Shown here: positions 53,806 to 61,069 of the stretch, piece after piece | Numbering within the stretch: position 1 is the stretch's first letter | How the letters are laid out: each line of letters opens with the position of its first letter | Assembly: GCF_016405855.1 (NCBI RefSeq) | Contig: NZ_JAEFCA010000001.1 | Location: 395,316-459,315, forward strand | Origin: Flavobacterium sp. IB48 | GTDB lineage: Bacteria > Bacteroidota > Bacteroidia > Flavobacteriales > Flavobacteriaceae | Direction of reading: 5' to 3' | Length of the DNA: 64,000 nt | Made by a program: the position numbers and the translations under genes | The notes under the pieces: model-generated | Told to the model about the DNA's origin: nothing | The model's database searches: none | What the model saw: only the letters and a program-made list of their open reading frames with translations

Positions 53806-54006
53806 TTAGATAAAAAGCGTTTCATTTTCTTTTGAATACATCAAAAACAATAAAGAGTTTGGCACTTTTTTCTCAGCGCTTTTATCTTCCTCTGTGATTC
53901 CGAATCTTGGATGAGCCAATTCGTTTGTTGGCGGCGGATTACTATTTTTTGTCCTTCTGTTTTTCAATTTAGAAATTTTTTCTGCGAAGTAGTTCAATTT
54001 GCTCAT
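53806..54006 (-). CDS. Uncharacterised 66-residue protein downstream of attenuator C
   Basis: An ATG-initiated frame of 66 codons: basic N-terminal half (KLNYFAEKISKLKNRRTKN), a central NPPPTNELAHPRFGITEED, and an end containing NSLLFLMYSKENETLF. No signal peptide or membrane segment. It lies 77 bases after a rho-independent terminator preceded by a short leader ORF, and upstream of the metX riboswitch. The ending resembles that of the 58-residue product at 57334-57510 (KSLLFHLYDLEEEAEDI), which also follows an attenuator. Function unknown; the position makes a real gene likely. Confidence 0.55.
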   Translation of the reverse strand: MSKLNYFAEKISKLKNRRTKNSNPPPTNELAHPRFGITEEDKSAEKKVPNSLLFLMYSKENETLFI

Positions 54007-54083
54007 GATATTAAGTTTTAGTTAAGTTGTGTTTTATAATCTTTATTTCTCGTTTATCTTTTTGTTAAGTCATTTTCTAGAAT

Positions 54084-54122
54084 AAAAAAACCCTTTTGGA
54101 TTTTTAGATACCAAAAGGGTTT
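54084..54122 (-). promoter_or_regulatory. Attenuator C: terminator with competing antiterminator
   Basis: The terminator stem is AAACCCTTTTGG/CCAAAAGGGTTT followed by seven T. Its 5' half (CTTTTGGTATC, 54107-54117) can pair instead with GATACTAAAAG at 54144-54154, giving 11 pairs with one wobble, directly after the stop of leader ORF C. This is the layout of translation-coupled attenuation. Confidence 0.65.
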
Positions 54123-54152
54123 AAGTTTTTAAACTCATTTATACTTTTAGTA

Positions 54153-54221
54153 TCAACAGACGTTCACGCAAATAAGCGCGACAGCAAACATCTTAGTGTT
54201 CATCTGTAAGGATTTATTCAT
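54153..54221 (-). CDS. Leader peptide C (22 residues; 16 from an internal ATG)
   Basis: Begins MNKSLQMNTKMF and ends ALICVNVC, with the last Cys codon next to the stop. Met codons at 1, 7 and 11 and Cys codons at 18 and 22. Its stop codon overlaps the antiterminator strand. Too short for a normal function, so a cis-acting sensor of Cys or Met supply is proposed. Whether translation starts at 54221 or 54203 is unclear. Confidence 0.5.
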   Translation of the reverse strand: MNKSLQMNTKMFAVALICVNVC

Positions 54222-54267
54222 CTGTGATTTATATTGTATTTTATTTAAATTCTGCATTTGTTGTAAA

Positions 54268-54303
54268 TTAAAAAGCCTCCTAAATATTTCTTAGGAGGCT
54301 TTT
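54268..54303. terminator. Strong bidirectional hairpin, end of homoserine dehydrogenase paralogue region
   Basis: 13-bp perfect stem AAAAGCCTCCTAA/TTAGGAGGCTTTT with T-run on the minus strand. It follows a small ORF (54324-54404) and may be either an ordinary terminator or a fourth attenuator. Confidence 0.85.
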
Positions 54304-54323
54304 ACTATATTATTATTGTATTC

Positions 54324-54404
54324 TTACAATTTTTTAGCAATAGACACCCCCGCCTCGGTCTTAACCGAAATGGCACAAAACATTTTGTTGACTTTTAAGT
54401 TCAT
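54324..54404 (-). CDS. Candidate small ORF D (26 residues), possible leader peptide
   Basis: Starts MNLKVNKMFCAISVK and ends AGVSIAKKL. It shares N-x-K-M-F with leader C and precedes a terminator, but Met/Cys codons are few (M8, C10) and only a weak GAGGC/GCCTC alternative pairing is possible. Could be chance. Confidence 0.3.
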   Translation of the reverse strand: MNLKVNKMFCAISVKTEAGVSIAKKL

Positions 54405-54656
54405 TTGATTTCTAGTAGTTTTTGGGTATAACAAATATGCAAATATTTTTCTTATTACACAAATAAAATTCAAGAATTTAATTACAAAATCCGTTGAAAA
54501 TGTGTTTTTTAACGTCAAAAAACATCTTACAAAAACGAAAACGAAATAACACAAGTAAAAAACTTACAAAATAAGCCAATTTTCCTTCATAATTCCATTT
54601 GACAAATCAATTTATCAAAGAACTTTTTTCTCTTTTATATTTTTTTAACTAAAAAA

Positions 54657-55757
54657 TTACAGCCAAACGGCTTCTTTACTCCTAATTCGCTCCGCAATTT
54701 TCAGAATATCGGTTATAATTCCTCTAGAAATTGCTTGTTTGCAAGGTGGAGCGCTCTGAATTACGATTGGAATATCGGCATAAGATTTAGTGAAAATTTC
54801 AAAAATGGTATCAGAACCTTTTAATTGTCCGATTGGAGAATTTATTGGTTCCGAAATTAATTTGACTTCTAAAGTTCCTTTTTCTACATCAAACTCTCCT
54901 ACATATCTCAATACATGATTTTCTGCTTGAGTAATTTTGGCGATTTTAAAAGATTTATCGACAGCATCTTTGTTTAGCACTCCATTTTTCTCCAAATGTT
55001 CTTCGGTTATAAAGGGCTTGATTGTAATGTCTGAAAACTCAAAATCTTTTCCTATTTCTCTGGCCAATATCAGAAGCTTTCTTGCAGAATCGTTTCCAGA
55101 CAGATCTTCTTTAAAATTAGATTTCATTAAACCTAAAAGGCTCGCATCTTTTAAAACAGAAGAAAACGAAACATCTTCTGATGAAAATCGATTAAAGACA
55201 TAACTCAAATTATCAGATAAAACACCTCGAATCTTCGTGATTTTTTCTCCAGAATAATATAGATCTCTTAAGGTCTGCAAAACAGGAATTCCAGTTTCAA
55301 CCGACGTTTCGTACAAAAACTCCTTGTCATACTTTTTAAGATCTGCTCGTAGTTCTTTATATAAGTCAATCGGGAGCGTATTGGCTTTTTTGTTTACTGC
55401 TACAATATGGAATCCATTTTTAATTAACGTATTGTAATGCTTCACCAATTCATCGCTGGCTGTTGCGTCTACGGCAATCAAGTTTTCGAATTCATTTTCT
55501 TGTGCAAATTCGACAATATCTTCTACTTTAAAAGGAACAGCCAATTGTCTAAAATTGGTTTCCCAAGCATAACCAACACCTTCTTTCTCAAAAAAGGCAA
55601 CCGTCGAATTGGTTATTATTGGAAAATGAAAATCGACATTTTTACTTTCCAGAAAAAACTCCTGACTTTCAACAATTTGATTAATCAAAGTACTTCCGAT
55701 ATTTCCAATTCCGAAAAGGATAATGTTTATTTTAAGCTTTGACATAATTTCTAACAT
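54657..55757 (-). CDS. Homoserine dehydrogenase-like paralogue with altered active site
   Basis: 366 residues (354 if started at the second ATG, 55745). The NAD-binding start KINIILFGIGNIGSTLINQI and the overall order match the dehydrogenase half of ThrA in this window, to the end (LKGSDTIFEIFTKSYADIPI). Yet the catalytic loop GYTEPDPREDL of ThrA is GLMKSNFKEDL here, so the substrate Glu (E208 in yeast enzyme numbering) is Lys; NVGAGLP is SVETGIP and FSGTLSY is LSDNLSY. The Asp and Lys of GNDSARK remain. It may be inactive as a dehydrogenase or act on another substrate. It lies between metY and the metX/thrA operon. Confidence 0.85.
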   Translation of the reverse strand: MLEIMSKLKINIILFGIGNIGSTLINQIVESQEFFLESKNVDFHFPIITNSTVAFFEKEGVGYAWETNFRQLAVPFKVEDIVEFAQENEFENLIAVDATASDELVKHYNTLIKNGFHIVAVNKKANTLPIDLYKELRADLKKYDKEFLYETSVETGIPVLQTLRDLYYSGEKITKIRGVLSDNLSYVFNRFSSEDVSFSSVLKDASLLGLMKSNFKEDLSGNDSARKLLILAREIGKDFEFSDITIKPFITEEHLEKNGVLNKDAVDKSFKIAKITQAENHVLRYVGEFDVEKGTLEVKLISEPINSPIGQLKGSDTIFEIFTKSYADIPIVIQSAPPCKQAISRGIITDILKIAERIRSKEAVWL

Positions 55758-55767
55758 TTTAATTTTT

Positions 55768-55875
55768 TAAAACCATATAAGTGATGTAAGTTCATTTAAT
55801 ATCCAAACGTTTATCAAGGTAGACGCACTGCAGTGCGTCTCTACAAAATGCACTTATATTCCTTATATGGTTTAA
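55768..55875. repeat. Nested inverted repeat with GCACTGCAGTGC core
   Basis: Inner palindrome GTAGACGCACTGCAGTGCGT (55819-55844) lies inside outer arms AAAACCATATAAGT and ACTTATATTCCTTATATGGTTT. Typical of REP-like intergenic elements; it fills the gap between the metY terminator and the homoserine dehydrogenase paralogue. Confidence 0.8.
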
Positions 55876-55898
55876 ATTTTATAATGGTGTTTTTCATA

Positions 55899-55940
55899 AA
55901 AAATTACCTTTAGCAAAACCACTCGCTAAAGGCAATTTTT
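55899..55940 (-). terminator. Rho-independent terminator of metY
   Basis: 15-bp stem AAAATTGCCTTTAGC/GCTAAAGGTAATTTT (one mismatch) followed by T's on the minus strand. Confidence 0.85.
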
Positions 55941-55960
55941 CAAACAAAAAACAAAAAAAC

Positions 55961-57265
55961 CTAATTTTTATTGATGCTGAATTGAGAAAGCGAAACGTTC
56001 TCAAAAACAGTCTGAAGATCAGCAATTAAATCTTCAATATCTTCAATTCCCACAGACAGACGAATCAAATCTTTAGAAACTCCTGTTTCTATTTGTTCTG
56101 CTTCTGTCAATTGTTGGTGTGTTGTACTTGCTGGGTGAATAATCAGCGATTTTGTGTCACCAATATTCGCTAGCAGAGAGAATAATTTTGTGTCATCTAC
56201 CACTTTTTTAGCCGCATCAAAACCTCCTTTTAATCCGAAAGTGATAATGCCGCTTTGCCCTTCTGGCAGATATTCTTTAGCCAAATCATAATATTTATTT
56301 GATTTTAAACCTGGATAATTTACCCAGACTACCTCATCTTGTTTTTCTAACCATTCAGCTAGAGCCAAAGCATTTTCACTGTGTTTCTTGATTCGAATTG
56401 GAAGTGTTTCTAGTCCCTGAATAATCTGAAAAGCATTAAATGGACTCAAAGCAGAACCAAAATCACGTAGTCCTTCAATTCGAGCTTTTGCTATAAAAGC
56501 TGCATTTCCTAAGGCTTCATGATATACTAATCCGTGGTATCCTGCAGATGGCTCGGTAAATTCCGGGAATTTTCCGTTTGCCCAATCAAAGTTTCCAGCA
56601 TCAATGATAACGCCTCCTAATGAAGTTCCGTTTCCTGCGATATATTTAGTTAAGGAATGAATTACAATATCGGCACCATATTTAATTGGGTTTAATAAAT
56701 AAGGTGTCGCAACTGTATTGTCTACTATAAATGGTACTTTGAATGCTTTGGCTTCTGCCGAAATTGCTTTTAAGTCTAATACATCTAATTTTGGATTTCC
56801 TAGAGACTCAACAAAGAAAGCTCTTGTGTTTTCTTTTGCTGCTTTTGTAAAGTTTTCAGGTTTTGAAGGATCTACAAATGTGGTAGTAATTCCTAATCTT
56901 GGCAAGGTAACTTTTAGAAGATTATAAGTTCCTCCGTATAAACTATTTGACGCAACAATATGATCTCCCGCTTTTAGCAAAGTCAATAAAGTTGTTGAAA
57001 TTGCAGATGCTCCAGAAGCAGTTACTACAGCTCCAATTCCTCCTTCGAGTGCTGCCAAACGCTGTTCTAAAATGTCATTTGTTGGGTTATTTAATCTCGT
57101 GTAGATAAATCCAGCTTCGGCAAGACCAAATAAATTGGCCGCATGATCGGCGTTATTAAATACATATGATGATGTCTGATAAATAGGCACGGCTCTTGTT
57201 CCTGCGTTTTTAGTTACGTCGTGTCCTGCGTGTAATGCGTTTGTTGCAAATTTTTGTGTGCTCAT
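55961..57265 (-). CDS. metY: O-acetylhomoserine sulfhydrylase
   Basis: 434 residues, PLP-dependent. FATNALHAGHDVTKNAGTRA opens the protein, then PIYQTSSYVFNNADHAA, YTRLNNPTNDILEQRLAALE, ASGASAISTTLLTLL, FVESLGNPKLDVLDL and HSLTKYIAGNGTSLGG with the PLP lysine. The length exceeds MetZ because of the MetY-specific insert (EFTEPSAGYHGLVYHEALG). It makes homocysteine from O-acetylhomoserine and sulfide (or Cys from O-acetylserine). It is preceded by a 58-codon ORF and attenuator B with a Met/Cys-rich leader. Confidence 0.93.
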   Translation of the reverse strand: MSTQKFATNALHAGHDVTKNAGTRAVPIYQTSSYVFNNADHAANLFGLAEAGFIYTRLNNPTNDILEQRLAALEGGIGAVVTASGASAISTTLLTLLKAGDHIVASNSLYGGTYNLLKVTLPRLGITTTFVDPSKPENFTKAAKENTRAFFVESLGNPKLDVLDLKAISAEAKAFKVPFIVDNTVATPYLLNPIKYGADIVIHSLTKYIAGNGTSLGGVIIDAGNFDWANGKFPEFTEPSAGYHGLVYHEALGNAAFIAKARIEGLRDFGSALSPFNAFQIIQGLETLPIRIKKHSENALALAEWLEKQDEVVWVNYPGLKSNKYYDLAKEYLPEGQSGIITFGLKGGFDAAKKVVDDTKLFSLLANIGDTKSLIIHPASTTHQQLTEAEQIETGVSKDLIRLSVGIEDIEDLIADLQTVFENVSLSQFSINKN

Positions 57266-57333
57266 GATTTTTAAGTTTTTAGGTATTGTTAATACGTTTT
57301 ATATTGTAATTGATATTGATTTTTAAAATTGAT

Positions 57334-57510
57334 TTAAGCTAAAATATCTTCAGCTTCTTCTTCAAGATCATATAAATGAAATAGTAATGATTTTTGTGTT
57401 TTTGTCTGCTGTGCAGGATCATATTTTAGTGTTTCAGCCGATGTCTCTTCCGAATTATTATTTCTTAATAAGTATTGAAATGCGATTGTATTTATATCTA
57501 GTGTATTCAT
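57334..57510 (-). CDS. Uncharacterised 58-residue acidic protein ahead of metY
   Basis: An ATG-initiated 59-codon frame including the stop. It begins MNTLDINTIAFQYLLRNNN and ends KSLLFHLYDLEEEAEDILA, acidic, with no signal or membrane segment. It lies 31 bases after terminator B and 68 bases before metY, so it is the first gene of the attenuated transcript. The last third resembles the end of the 66-residue product at 53806-54006 (SLLF.xY pattern followed by acidic residues). Function unknown. Confidence 0.6.
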   Translation of the reverse strand: MNTLDINTIAFQYLLRNNNSEETSAETLKYDPAQQTKTQKSLLFHLYDLEEEAEDILA

Positions 57511-57536
57511 GATTTAAAATTTAAAATGTTGGAAAT

Positions 57537-57571
57537 AAAAAAGCCCTTTCGGATGGCGACCAAAAGGGCTT
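57537..57571 (-). promoter_or_regulatory. Attenuator B: terminator with competing antiterminator
   Basis: Terminator stem AAGCCCTTTTGG/CCGAAAGGGCTT followed by six T. Its 5' arm CTTTTGGT (57559-57566) can pair instead with GCCAAAAG at 57605-57612, the last codons of leader B, giving eight pairs with one wobble. Confidence 0.75.
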
Positions 57572-57601
57572 ATAGTTTAACTATAACAAAGATTGTCTCT
57601 T

Positions 57602-57682
57602 TCACTTTTGGCAACAGCAAATTGGGATGCACATTTGCATCATCTTACAACACATCATATTTCTTTTTGCTATTGTTTTCAT
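57602..57682 (-). CDS. Leader peptide B (26 residues), Met/Cys-rich
   Basis: MKTIAKRN followed by MMCCKMMQMCIPICCC and QK. Fifteen central codons contain five Met and six Cys, far above chance. It ends 30 bases before the terminator stem of attenuator B. Motif NMMCCKM is shared with leader A (NMMSCKM). The proposed role is ribosome stalling at Met/Cys codons when charged tRNAs are scarce, releasing the antiterminator and allowing metY expression. Confidence 0.8.
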   Translation of the reverse strand: MKTIAKRNMMCCKMMQMCIPICCCQK

Positions 57683-57719
57683 TTTTATTTAAAATTTGAA
57701 TTCGATTATTTTTTAAATT

Positions 57720-57734
57720 CGACTAATTCGATAG
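57720..57734. promoter_or_regulatory. 15-bp box CTATCGAATTAGTCG upstream of leader B
   Basis: Read on the minus strand; matches CTAT-N5-TAGT of the other boxes with one change in the last part. 38 bases ahead of the leader ATG. Weaker than copies at 45699 and 60967. Confidence 0.35.
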
Positions 57735-57800
57735 AGTAAATGTAATAAGTATTTTTTGAACGACCAAATTAAAATTGAAATTTTATACTATTTTTTTTTA

Positions 57801-57841
57801 AATTTCTTTCAAGCCTTTCAAATAAAGACTTGAAAGAAATT
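57801..57841 (-). terminator. Terminator of the sulfur-linked TonB receptor gene
   Basis: 13-bp stem AATTTCTTTCAAG/CTTGAAAGAAATT followed by AAAA/TTTT runs; just past the stop at 57849. Confidence 0.7.
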
Positions 57842-57848
57842 TATTTAA

Positions 57849-60695
57849 TTAGAATTTAAAGCTTAAACGGGCAAAACCAAATCTTCCGTTTAATCCGAAT
57901 TGAGAAACTGCTCTTGAATACGCAAACTGATTCGCATTTGTCAAATCTGTACTTGGCGCTGGCGACAAAGTTGGCGTTGTGTTTGTAAATGCAGGAGTTG
58001 CAGGATTATTTCTGTCTGGATAAACATCTCCTATATTATTAACTCCAATTGTAGCTCTAAAATGCTTGTTGATCTGATATCCTAAAGATAAATCTGTAAC
58101 CAATTTTGCGCTGTATTCCGGATGTTCGTACACAGAAGAAAATCCGTCTAAATTCACATCTGTTGCTCCTGGGTCTGTAACTTTTCCGAAATAGCTGTTT
58201 CTTAAATAAATATCCAGTTTTTTAATGCTGAATGTTGTCATCAAATTGGCCTTTACTTTCGGAATTGCTTCTTCTAAATATACTCTGCTTGATTCTGGAA
58301 AGAATGAATAAATATACGGCTCTCCACCTGCATCTACTATAGATTTTGGAATATGCAAATCGCCTACTCTTTTGGTTTCGTTGAAACTAAAAGCAAAATC
58401 ATTTCTAATTGTGAAATCCTGAATTACATCGTATTTCTGAGAAATTACCAAATCAATCCCTTTTGTTTCAGAATCAATTCCGTTTGTCCAGAATGAAGCT
58501 CTTTCTACTCCTTTCAAATCAAATGCTTGCTGAAATAAAGTCAACGCCTCTGCCTGTTCTGGCGAAGTTGCAGCACCAATTTGCGCATCTGTTGGTCTAG
58601 AATATTGTCCAGACAATACAATTCTGTCGTTGATTCTTGTAAAATAAGCATCAGTTGCAATTGTTATGTTAGCTTCAGGAATTTTGAATGTAAATCCTGT
58701 ACTAATGCTTTTTGATTTTTCTGGTTTTAAACTTTCAATTCCAATGCTTTTTGCCGCTTGCGAATCGTTTGTAAAATACCCCACTTGATATGGAGAACCG
58801 TTTATAAACTGAGTAGAACTTGACTCAAAATATCTTTGCTGTAAAGACGGCGCTCTAAAACCTGTCTGTCCAGAAATTCTCCAATTAATATTATCATTTA
58901 ATTTTAAAAGAGAAGCCAGTTTAAACGTAACCGTATTTCCAAAATCTGAATAGTTTTCATAACGTGCAGCTCCATTTATAAGCCATTTTTCAGTGGCATT
59001 CAATTCTAAATCAACATAAGCAGCACCACTTTTTCTGTTTTTTTCTTTAGCATCCGAAGGCTGAAATCCTGAAAATCCTTGTGCTCCTGCTCCACGTTTG
59101 TTTCCAAAGAAGTCAGTTACAATTAATGGTGAATTGCTTGGCAGAATTCCTGAAACTAAATTTCCGTTTACATCATACAATCCGTAAGAAGCTTCTTCTC
59201 CTGCTTTAATTTCGTAGTTTTCATATCTGAATTCACCTCCAAAAGCAACATTCAGTCCAGCAAGAACATCTAGTTTTTTACTAAAATCCAAATTGGTTGT
59301 GCTTTGTAAAAACGAAACTTTTCCTGCATCAAAACTAAAAGGAGAATTTGTCCCTAAAGTTGCATTGATGGAATTATTTACATCATAATTAAAAGAGTTT
59401 GTTCCTAAATTTGTGCTTAAATCAGTATCAAATCCAAATAATTGCGTAGTTACACCAACTGCTGCAGAAGCATCTAAAATTTTTGATTCAATTTCTGGCA
59501 AAAATCCGTTTTGGTACACTTGAGTGAAAGTTCCAGAACCATTTGGCAATCTATTAAAGGCATATGATTTTCCGCTTCTATACGATATTCCACCAAAAGA
59601 ATACAAAGAAGTTGTTTCTGTTAAAGGATATTTTGCATTGTAATATGCTTGTCCTGAAGCCAATTCTGACTGACCAACACTCATATTATAATCACTTCTC
59701 TGCTGTCCTCTGTAAGCTAATTCATTATTAGTAACATCAAAATTCAAAGCGGTCTGCATCTGCGCAATTGTTGAAGCTGATGCAATAGCACTTTGTTGAG
59801 CTGTTGTAAAATAACCTACTTGTGGAGCATATTGTTTTAAAGAAGACAAAATCTGAGCTGAATTTGTAGTCGTATTAATGTTGCTAAACAAAGAGTTAAT
59901 TTCTACACCATCTTGTGCAGCTCTATTTTCTACTGCATTGTAAGCATTAAAAATAGCATTGCTTCTAATTCCTGCTCTACTTGTTGCTTGTCTCGTTACC
60001 GCAGTTCCAGTAATATTCAAGAAACTTCCCGGTTTGCCCAATGAAGTTCCGTAGTTTAAATCTATTTGGGCAGTTTGTCCGTCTGCTCCTCCTTCAAAAT
60101 TATTTGATCCCGAAGATAAATTTGCTCCATATTGAATTCCTCCTGTTAGATAATTAGCGTTTTTCTTTAGAACAATATTAATAACTCCCGCAATCGCATC
60201 AGAACCGTATTGTGCGGCAGCTCCATCTCTTAAAACTTCAATTCTTTCTATGGCAAAAGACGGAATGGCATTTAGGTCTGTTCCAACAGATCCTCTTCCT
60301 GGCGATCCGTTTATGTTTACTAAAGCACTTGTGTGTCTTCTTTTTCCGTTTACTAAAATCAGAACCTGATCCGGCCCTAATCCTCTTAATTGTGCAGGAT
60401 CTACGTGATCTGTTGCATCTGCTGTAGAAGTTGGATTACTCGTAAACGAAGGAGCAACATAATTTAAAATTTGAGTTACGCTTGTTTGCGGCGCTCCTTT
60501 TGTTATTTCTGATACATTAAAAACATCTACCGGAACTGGCACATCTGTTTTAACTCTGTTTTTACTTCTTGATCCAATAATAGTAACTTCAGACAGTTCG
60601 TTGTTTTTTAAACTGTCTTGCTCTTTTTTATTGTCTTGAGCATAAAGTCCTGAAAAAGTCACAAGACCTAAAACGATTAGTACATTTTTCTTCAT
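57849..60695 (-). CDS. TonB-dependent receptor under Met/Cys-type attenuation
   Basis: 948 residues. A signal peptide (KKNVLIVLGLVTFSGLYAQ) is followed at once by a plug domain (SEVTIIGSRSKNRVKTDVPV, QLRGLGPDQVLILVNGKRRH, GDGAAAQYGSDAIAG-like segment RDGAAAQYGSDAIAGVINIV) and a large barrel ending in GFARLSFKF with a terminal Phe. There is no N-terminal carboxypeptidase-like domain. The substrate is unknown, but a Met/Cys leader peptide and a cys-type box upstream, together with metY and metK on either side, point to a sulfur compound or cobalamin rather than iron. Confidence 0.87.
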   Translation of the reverse strand: MKKNVLIVLGLVTFSGLYAQDNKKEQDSLKNNELSEVTIIGSRSKNRVKTDVPVPVDVFNVSEITKGAPQTSVTQILNYVAPSFTSNPTSTADATDHVDPAQLRGLGPDQVLILVNGKRRHTSALVNINGSPGRGSVGTDLNAIPSFAIERIEVLRDGAAAQYGSDAIAGVINIVLKKNANYLTGGIQYGANLSSGSNNFEGGADGQTAQIDLNYGTSLGKPGSFLNITGTAVTRQATSRAGIRSNAIFNAYNAVENRAAQDGVEINSLFSNINTTTNSAQILSSLKQYAPQVGYFTTAQQSAIASASTIAQMQTALNFDVTNNELAYRGQQRSDYNMSVGQSELASGQAYYNAKYPLTETTSLYSFGGISYRSGKSYAFNRLPNGSGTFTQVYQNGFLPEIESKILDASAAVGVTTQLFGFDTDLSTNLGTNSFNYDVNNSINATLGTNSPFSFDAGKVSFLQSTTNLDFSKKLDVLAGLNVAFGGEFRYENYEIKAGEEASYGLYDVNGNLVSGILPSNSPLIVTDFFGNKRGAGAQGFSGFQPSDAKEKNRKSGAAYVDLELNATEKWLINGAARYENYSDFGNTVTFKLASLLKLNDNINWRISGQTGFRAPSLQQRYFESSSTQFINGSPYQVGYFTNDSQAAKSIGIESLKPEKSKSISTGFTFKIPEANITIATDAYFTRINDRIVLSGQYSRPTDAQIGAATSPEQAEALTLFQQAFDLKGVERASFWTNGIDSETKGIDLVISQKYDVIQDFTIRNDFAFSFNETKRVGDLHIPKSIVDAGGEPYIYSFFPESSRVYLEEAIPKVKANLMTTFSIKKLDIYLRNSYFGKVTDPGATDVNLDGFSSVYEHPEYSAKLVTDLSLGYQINKHFRATIGVNNIGDVYPDRNNPATPAFTNTTPTLSPAPSTDLTNANQFAYSRAVSQFGLNGRFGFARLSFKF

Positions 60696-60760
60696 TTCTT
60701 TTTTACTGATTAATTATTGTTTTTGGCTTAAAAAAAATCTTACAGGTTTATTTTTGGCAT

Positions 60761-60790
60761 AAAAAAAACCTCTGCGGTTCGGCAGAGGTT
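60761..60790 (-). promoter_or_regulatory. Attenuator A: terminator with competing antiterminator
   Basis: 9-bp stem AACCTCTGC/GCAGAGGTT followed by eight T. Its 5' arm CTCTGC (60782-60787) can pair instead with GCAGAG at 60828-60833, which lies within codons 18-19 of leader A. A ribosome stalled at Met13 would leave that strand free. Confidence 0.75.
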
Positions 60791-60815
60791 CTATTTATAT
60801 TTTATTGAAAAATAA

Positions 60816-60884
60816 CTACAATAGCGTCTCTGCGGATAACTCCGGCATCTTACAAGACATCATATTGCAAACTGTAAATTTCAT
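60816..60884 (-). CDS. Leader peptide A (22 residues), Met/Cys-rich
   Basis: MKFTVCNMMSCKM followed by PELSAETLL. The first 13 codons hold four Met and two Cys. It ends 25 bases before terminator A. It shares NMM[CS]CKM with leader B although the flanking bases differ, arguing for selection on the peptide. Proposed sensor of Met/Cys tRNA charging for the TonB receptor gene. Confidence 0.8.
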   Translation of the reverse strand: MKFTVCNMMSCKMPELSAETLL

Positions 60885-60908
60885 TTTGTTTCTTTTATTT
60901 TAACGGGG

Positions 60909-60916
60909 CAAAGTTG
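60909..60916 (-). promoter_or_regulatory. Probable -7 element of the leader A transcript
   Basis: CAACTTTG followed by CCCCG (7 of 8 to TAnnTTTG). Start of transcription near 60902 would leave about 18 bases before leader A. Confidence 0.4.
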
Positions 60917-60966
60917 CAAACTATTTTTTAATCGACCAAACAAAAAACAAAATATTTTCCATTACC

Positions 60967-60981
60967 CTATCAAAATAGTAT
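60967..60981. promoter_or_regulatory. 15-bp box CTATCAAAATAGTAT upstream of leader A
   Basis: Preceded by CCATTACCCTATC, a 13-base string identical to that at the cys operon box (45691-45703). It lies about 65 bases upstream of the presumed start site, in an activator-type position or serving the divergent metK promoter. Confidence 0.5.
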
Positions 60982-61030
60982 GTTATTGTTAAATTTCTGC
61001 TAGAAAAAATAAAAAAAGTTGAACTTTAAT

Positions 61031-61059
61031 TTGCAAATCAAAATGGTTTCATACCTTTG
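61031..61059 (+). promoter_or_regulatory. Promoter of metK
   Basis: TTG at 61031-61033 and TACCTTTG at 61052-61059, 18 bases apart, fit the Bacteroidota consensus. The element is followed by GCACCCG, as before metX and metH. Confidence 0.65.
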
Positions 61060-61069
61060 CACCCGAAAC

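Noticed and set aside
54324..54404. Treating small ORF D as a confident fourth Met/Cys attenuator
   Set aside because: It has only two internal Met/Cys codons and only a five-base alternative pairing with the next hairpin, so I list it with low confidence only.
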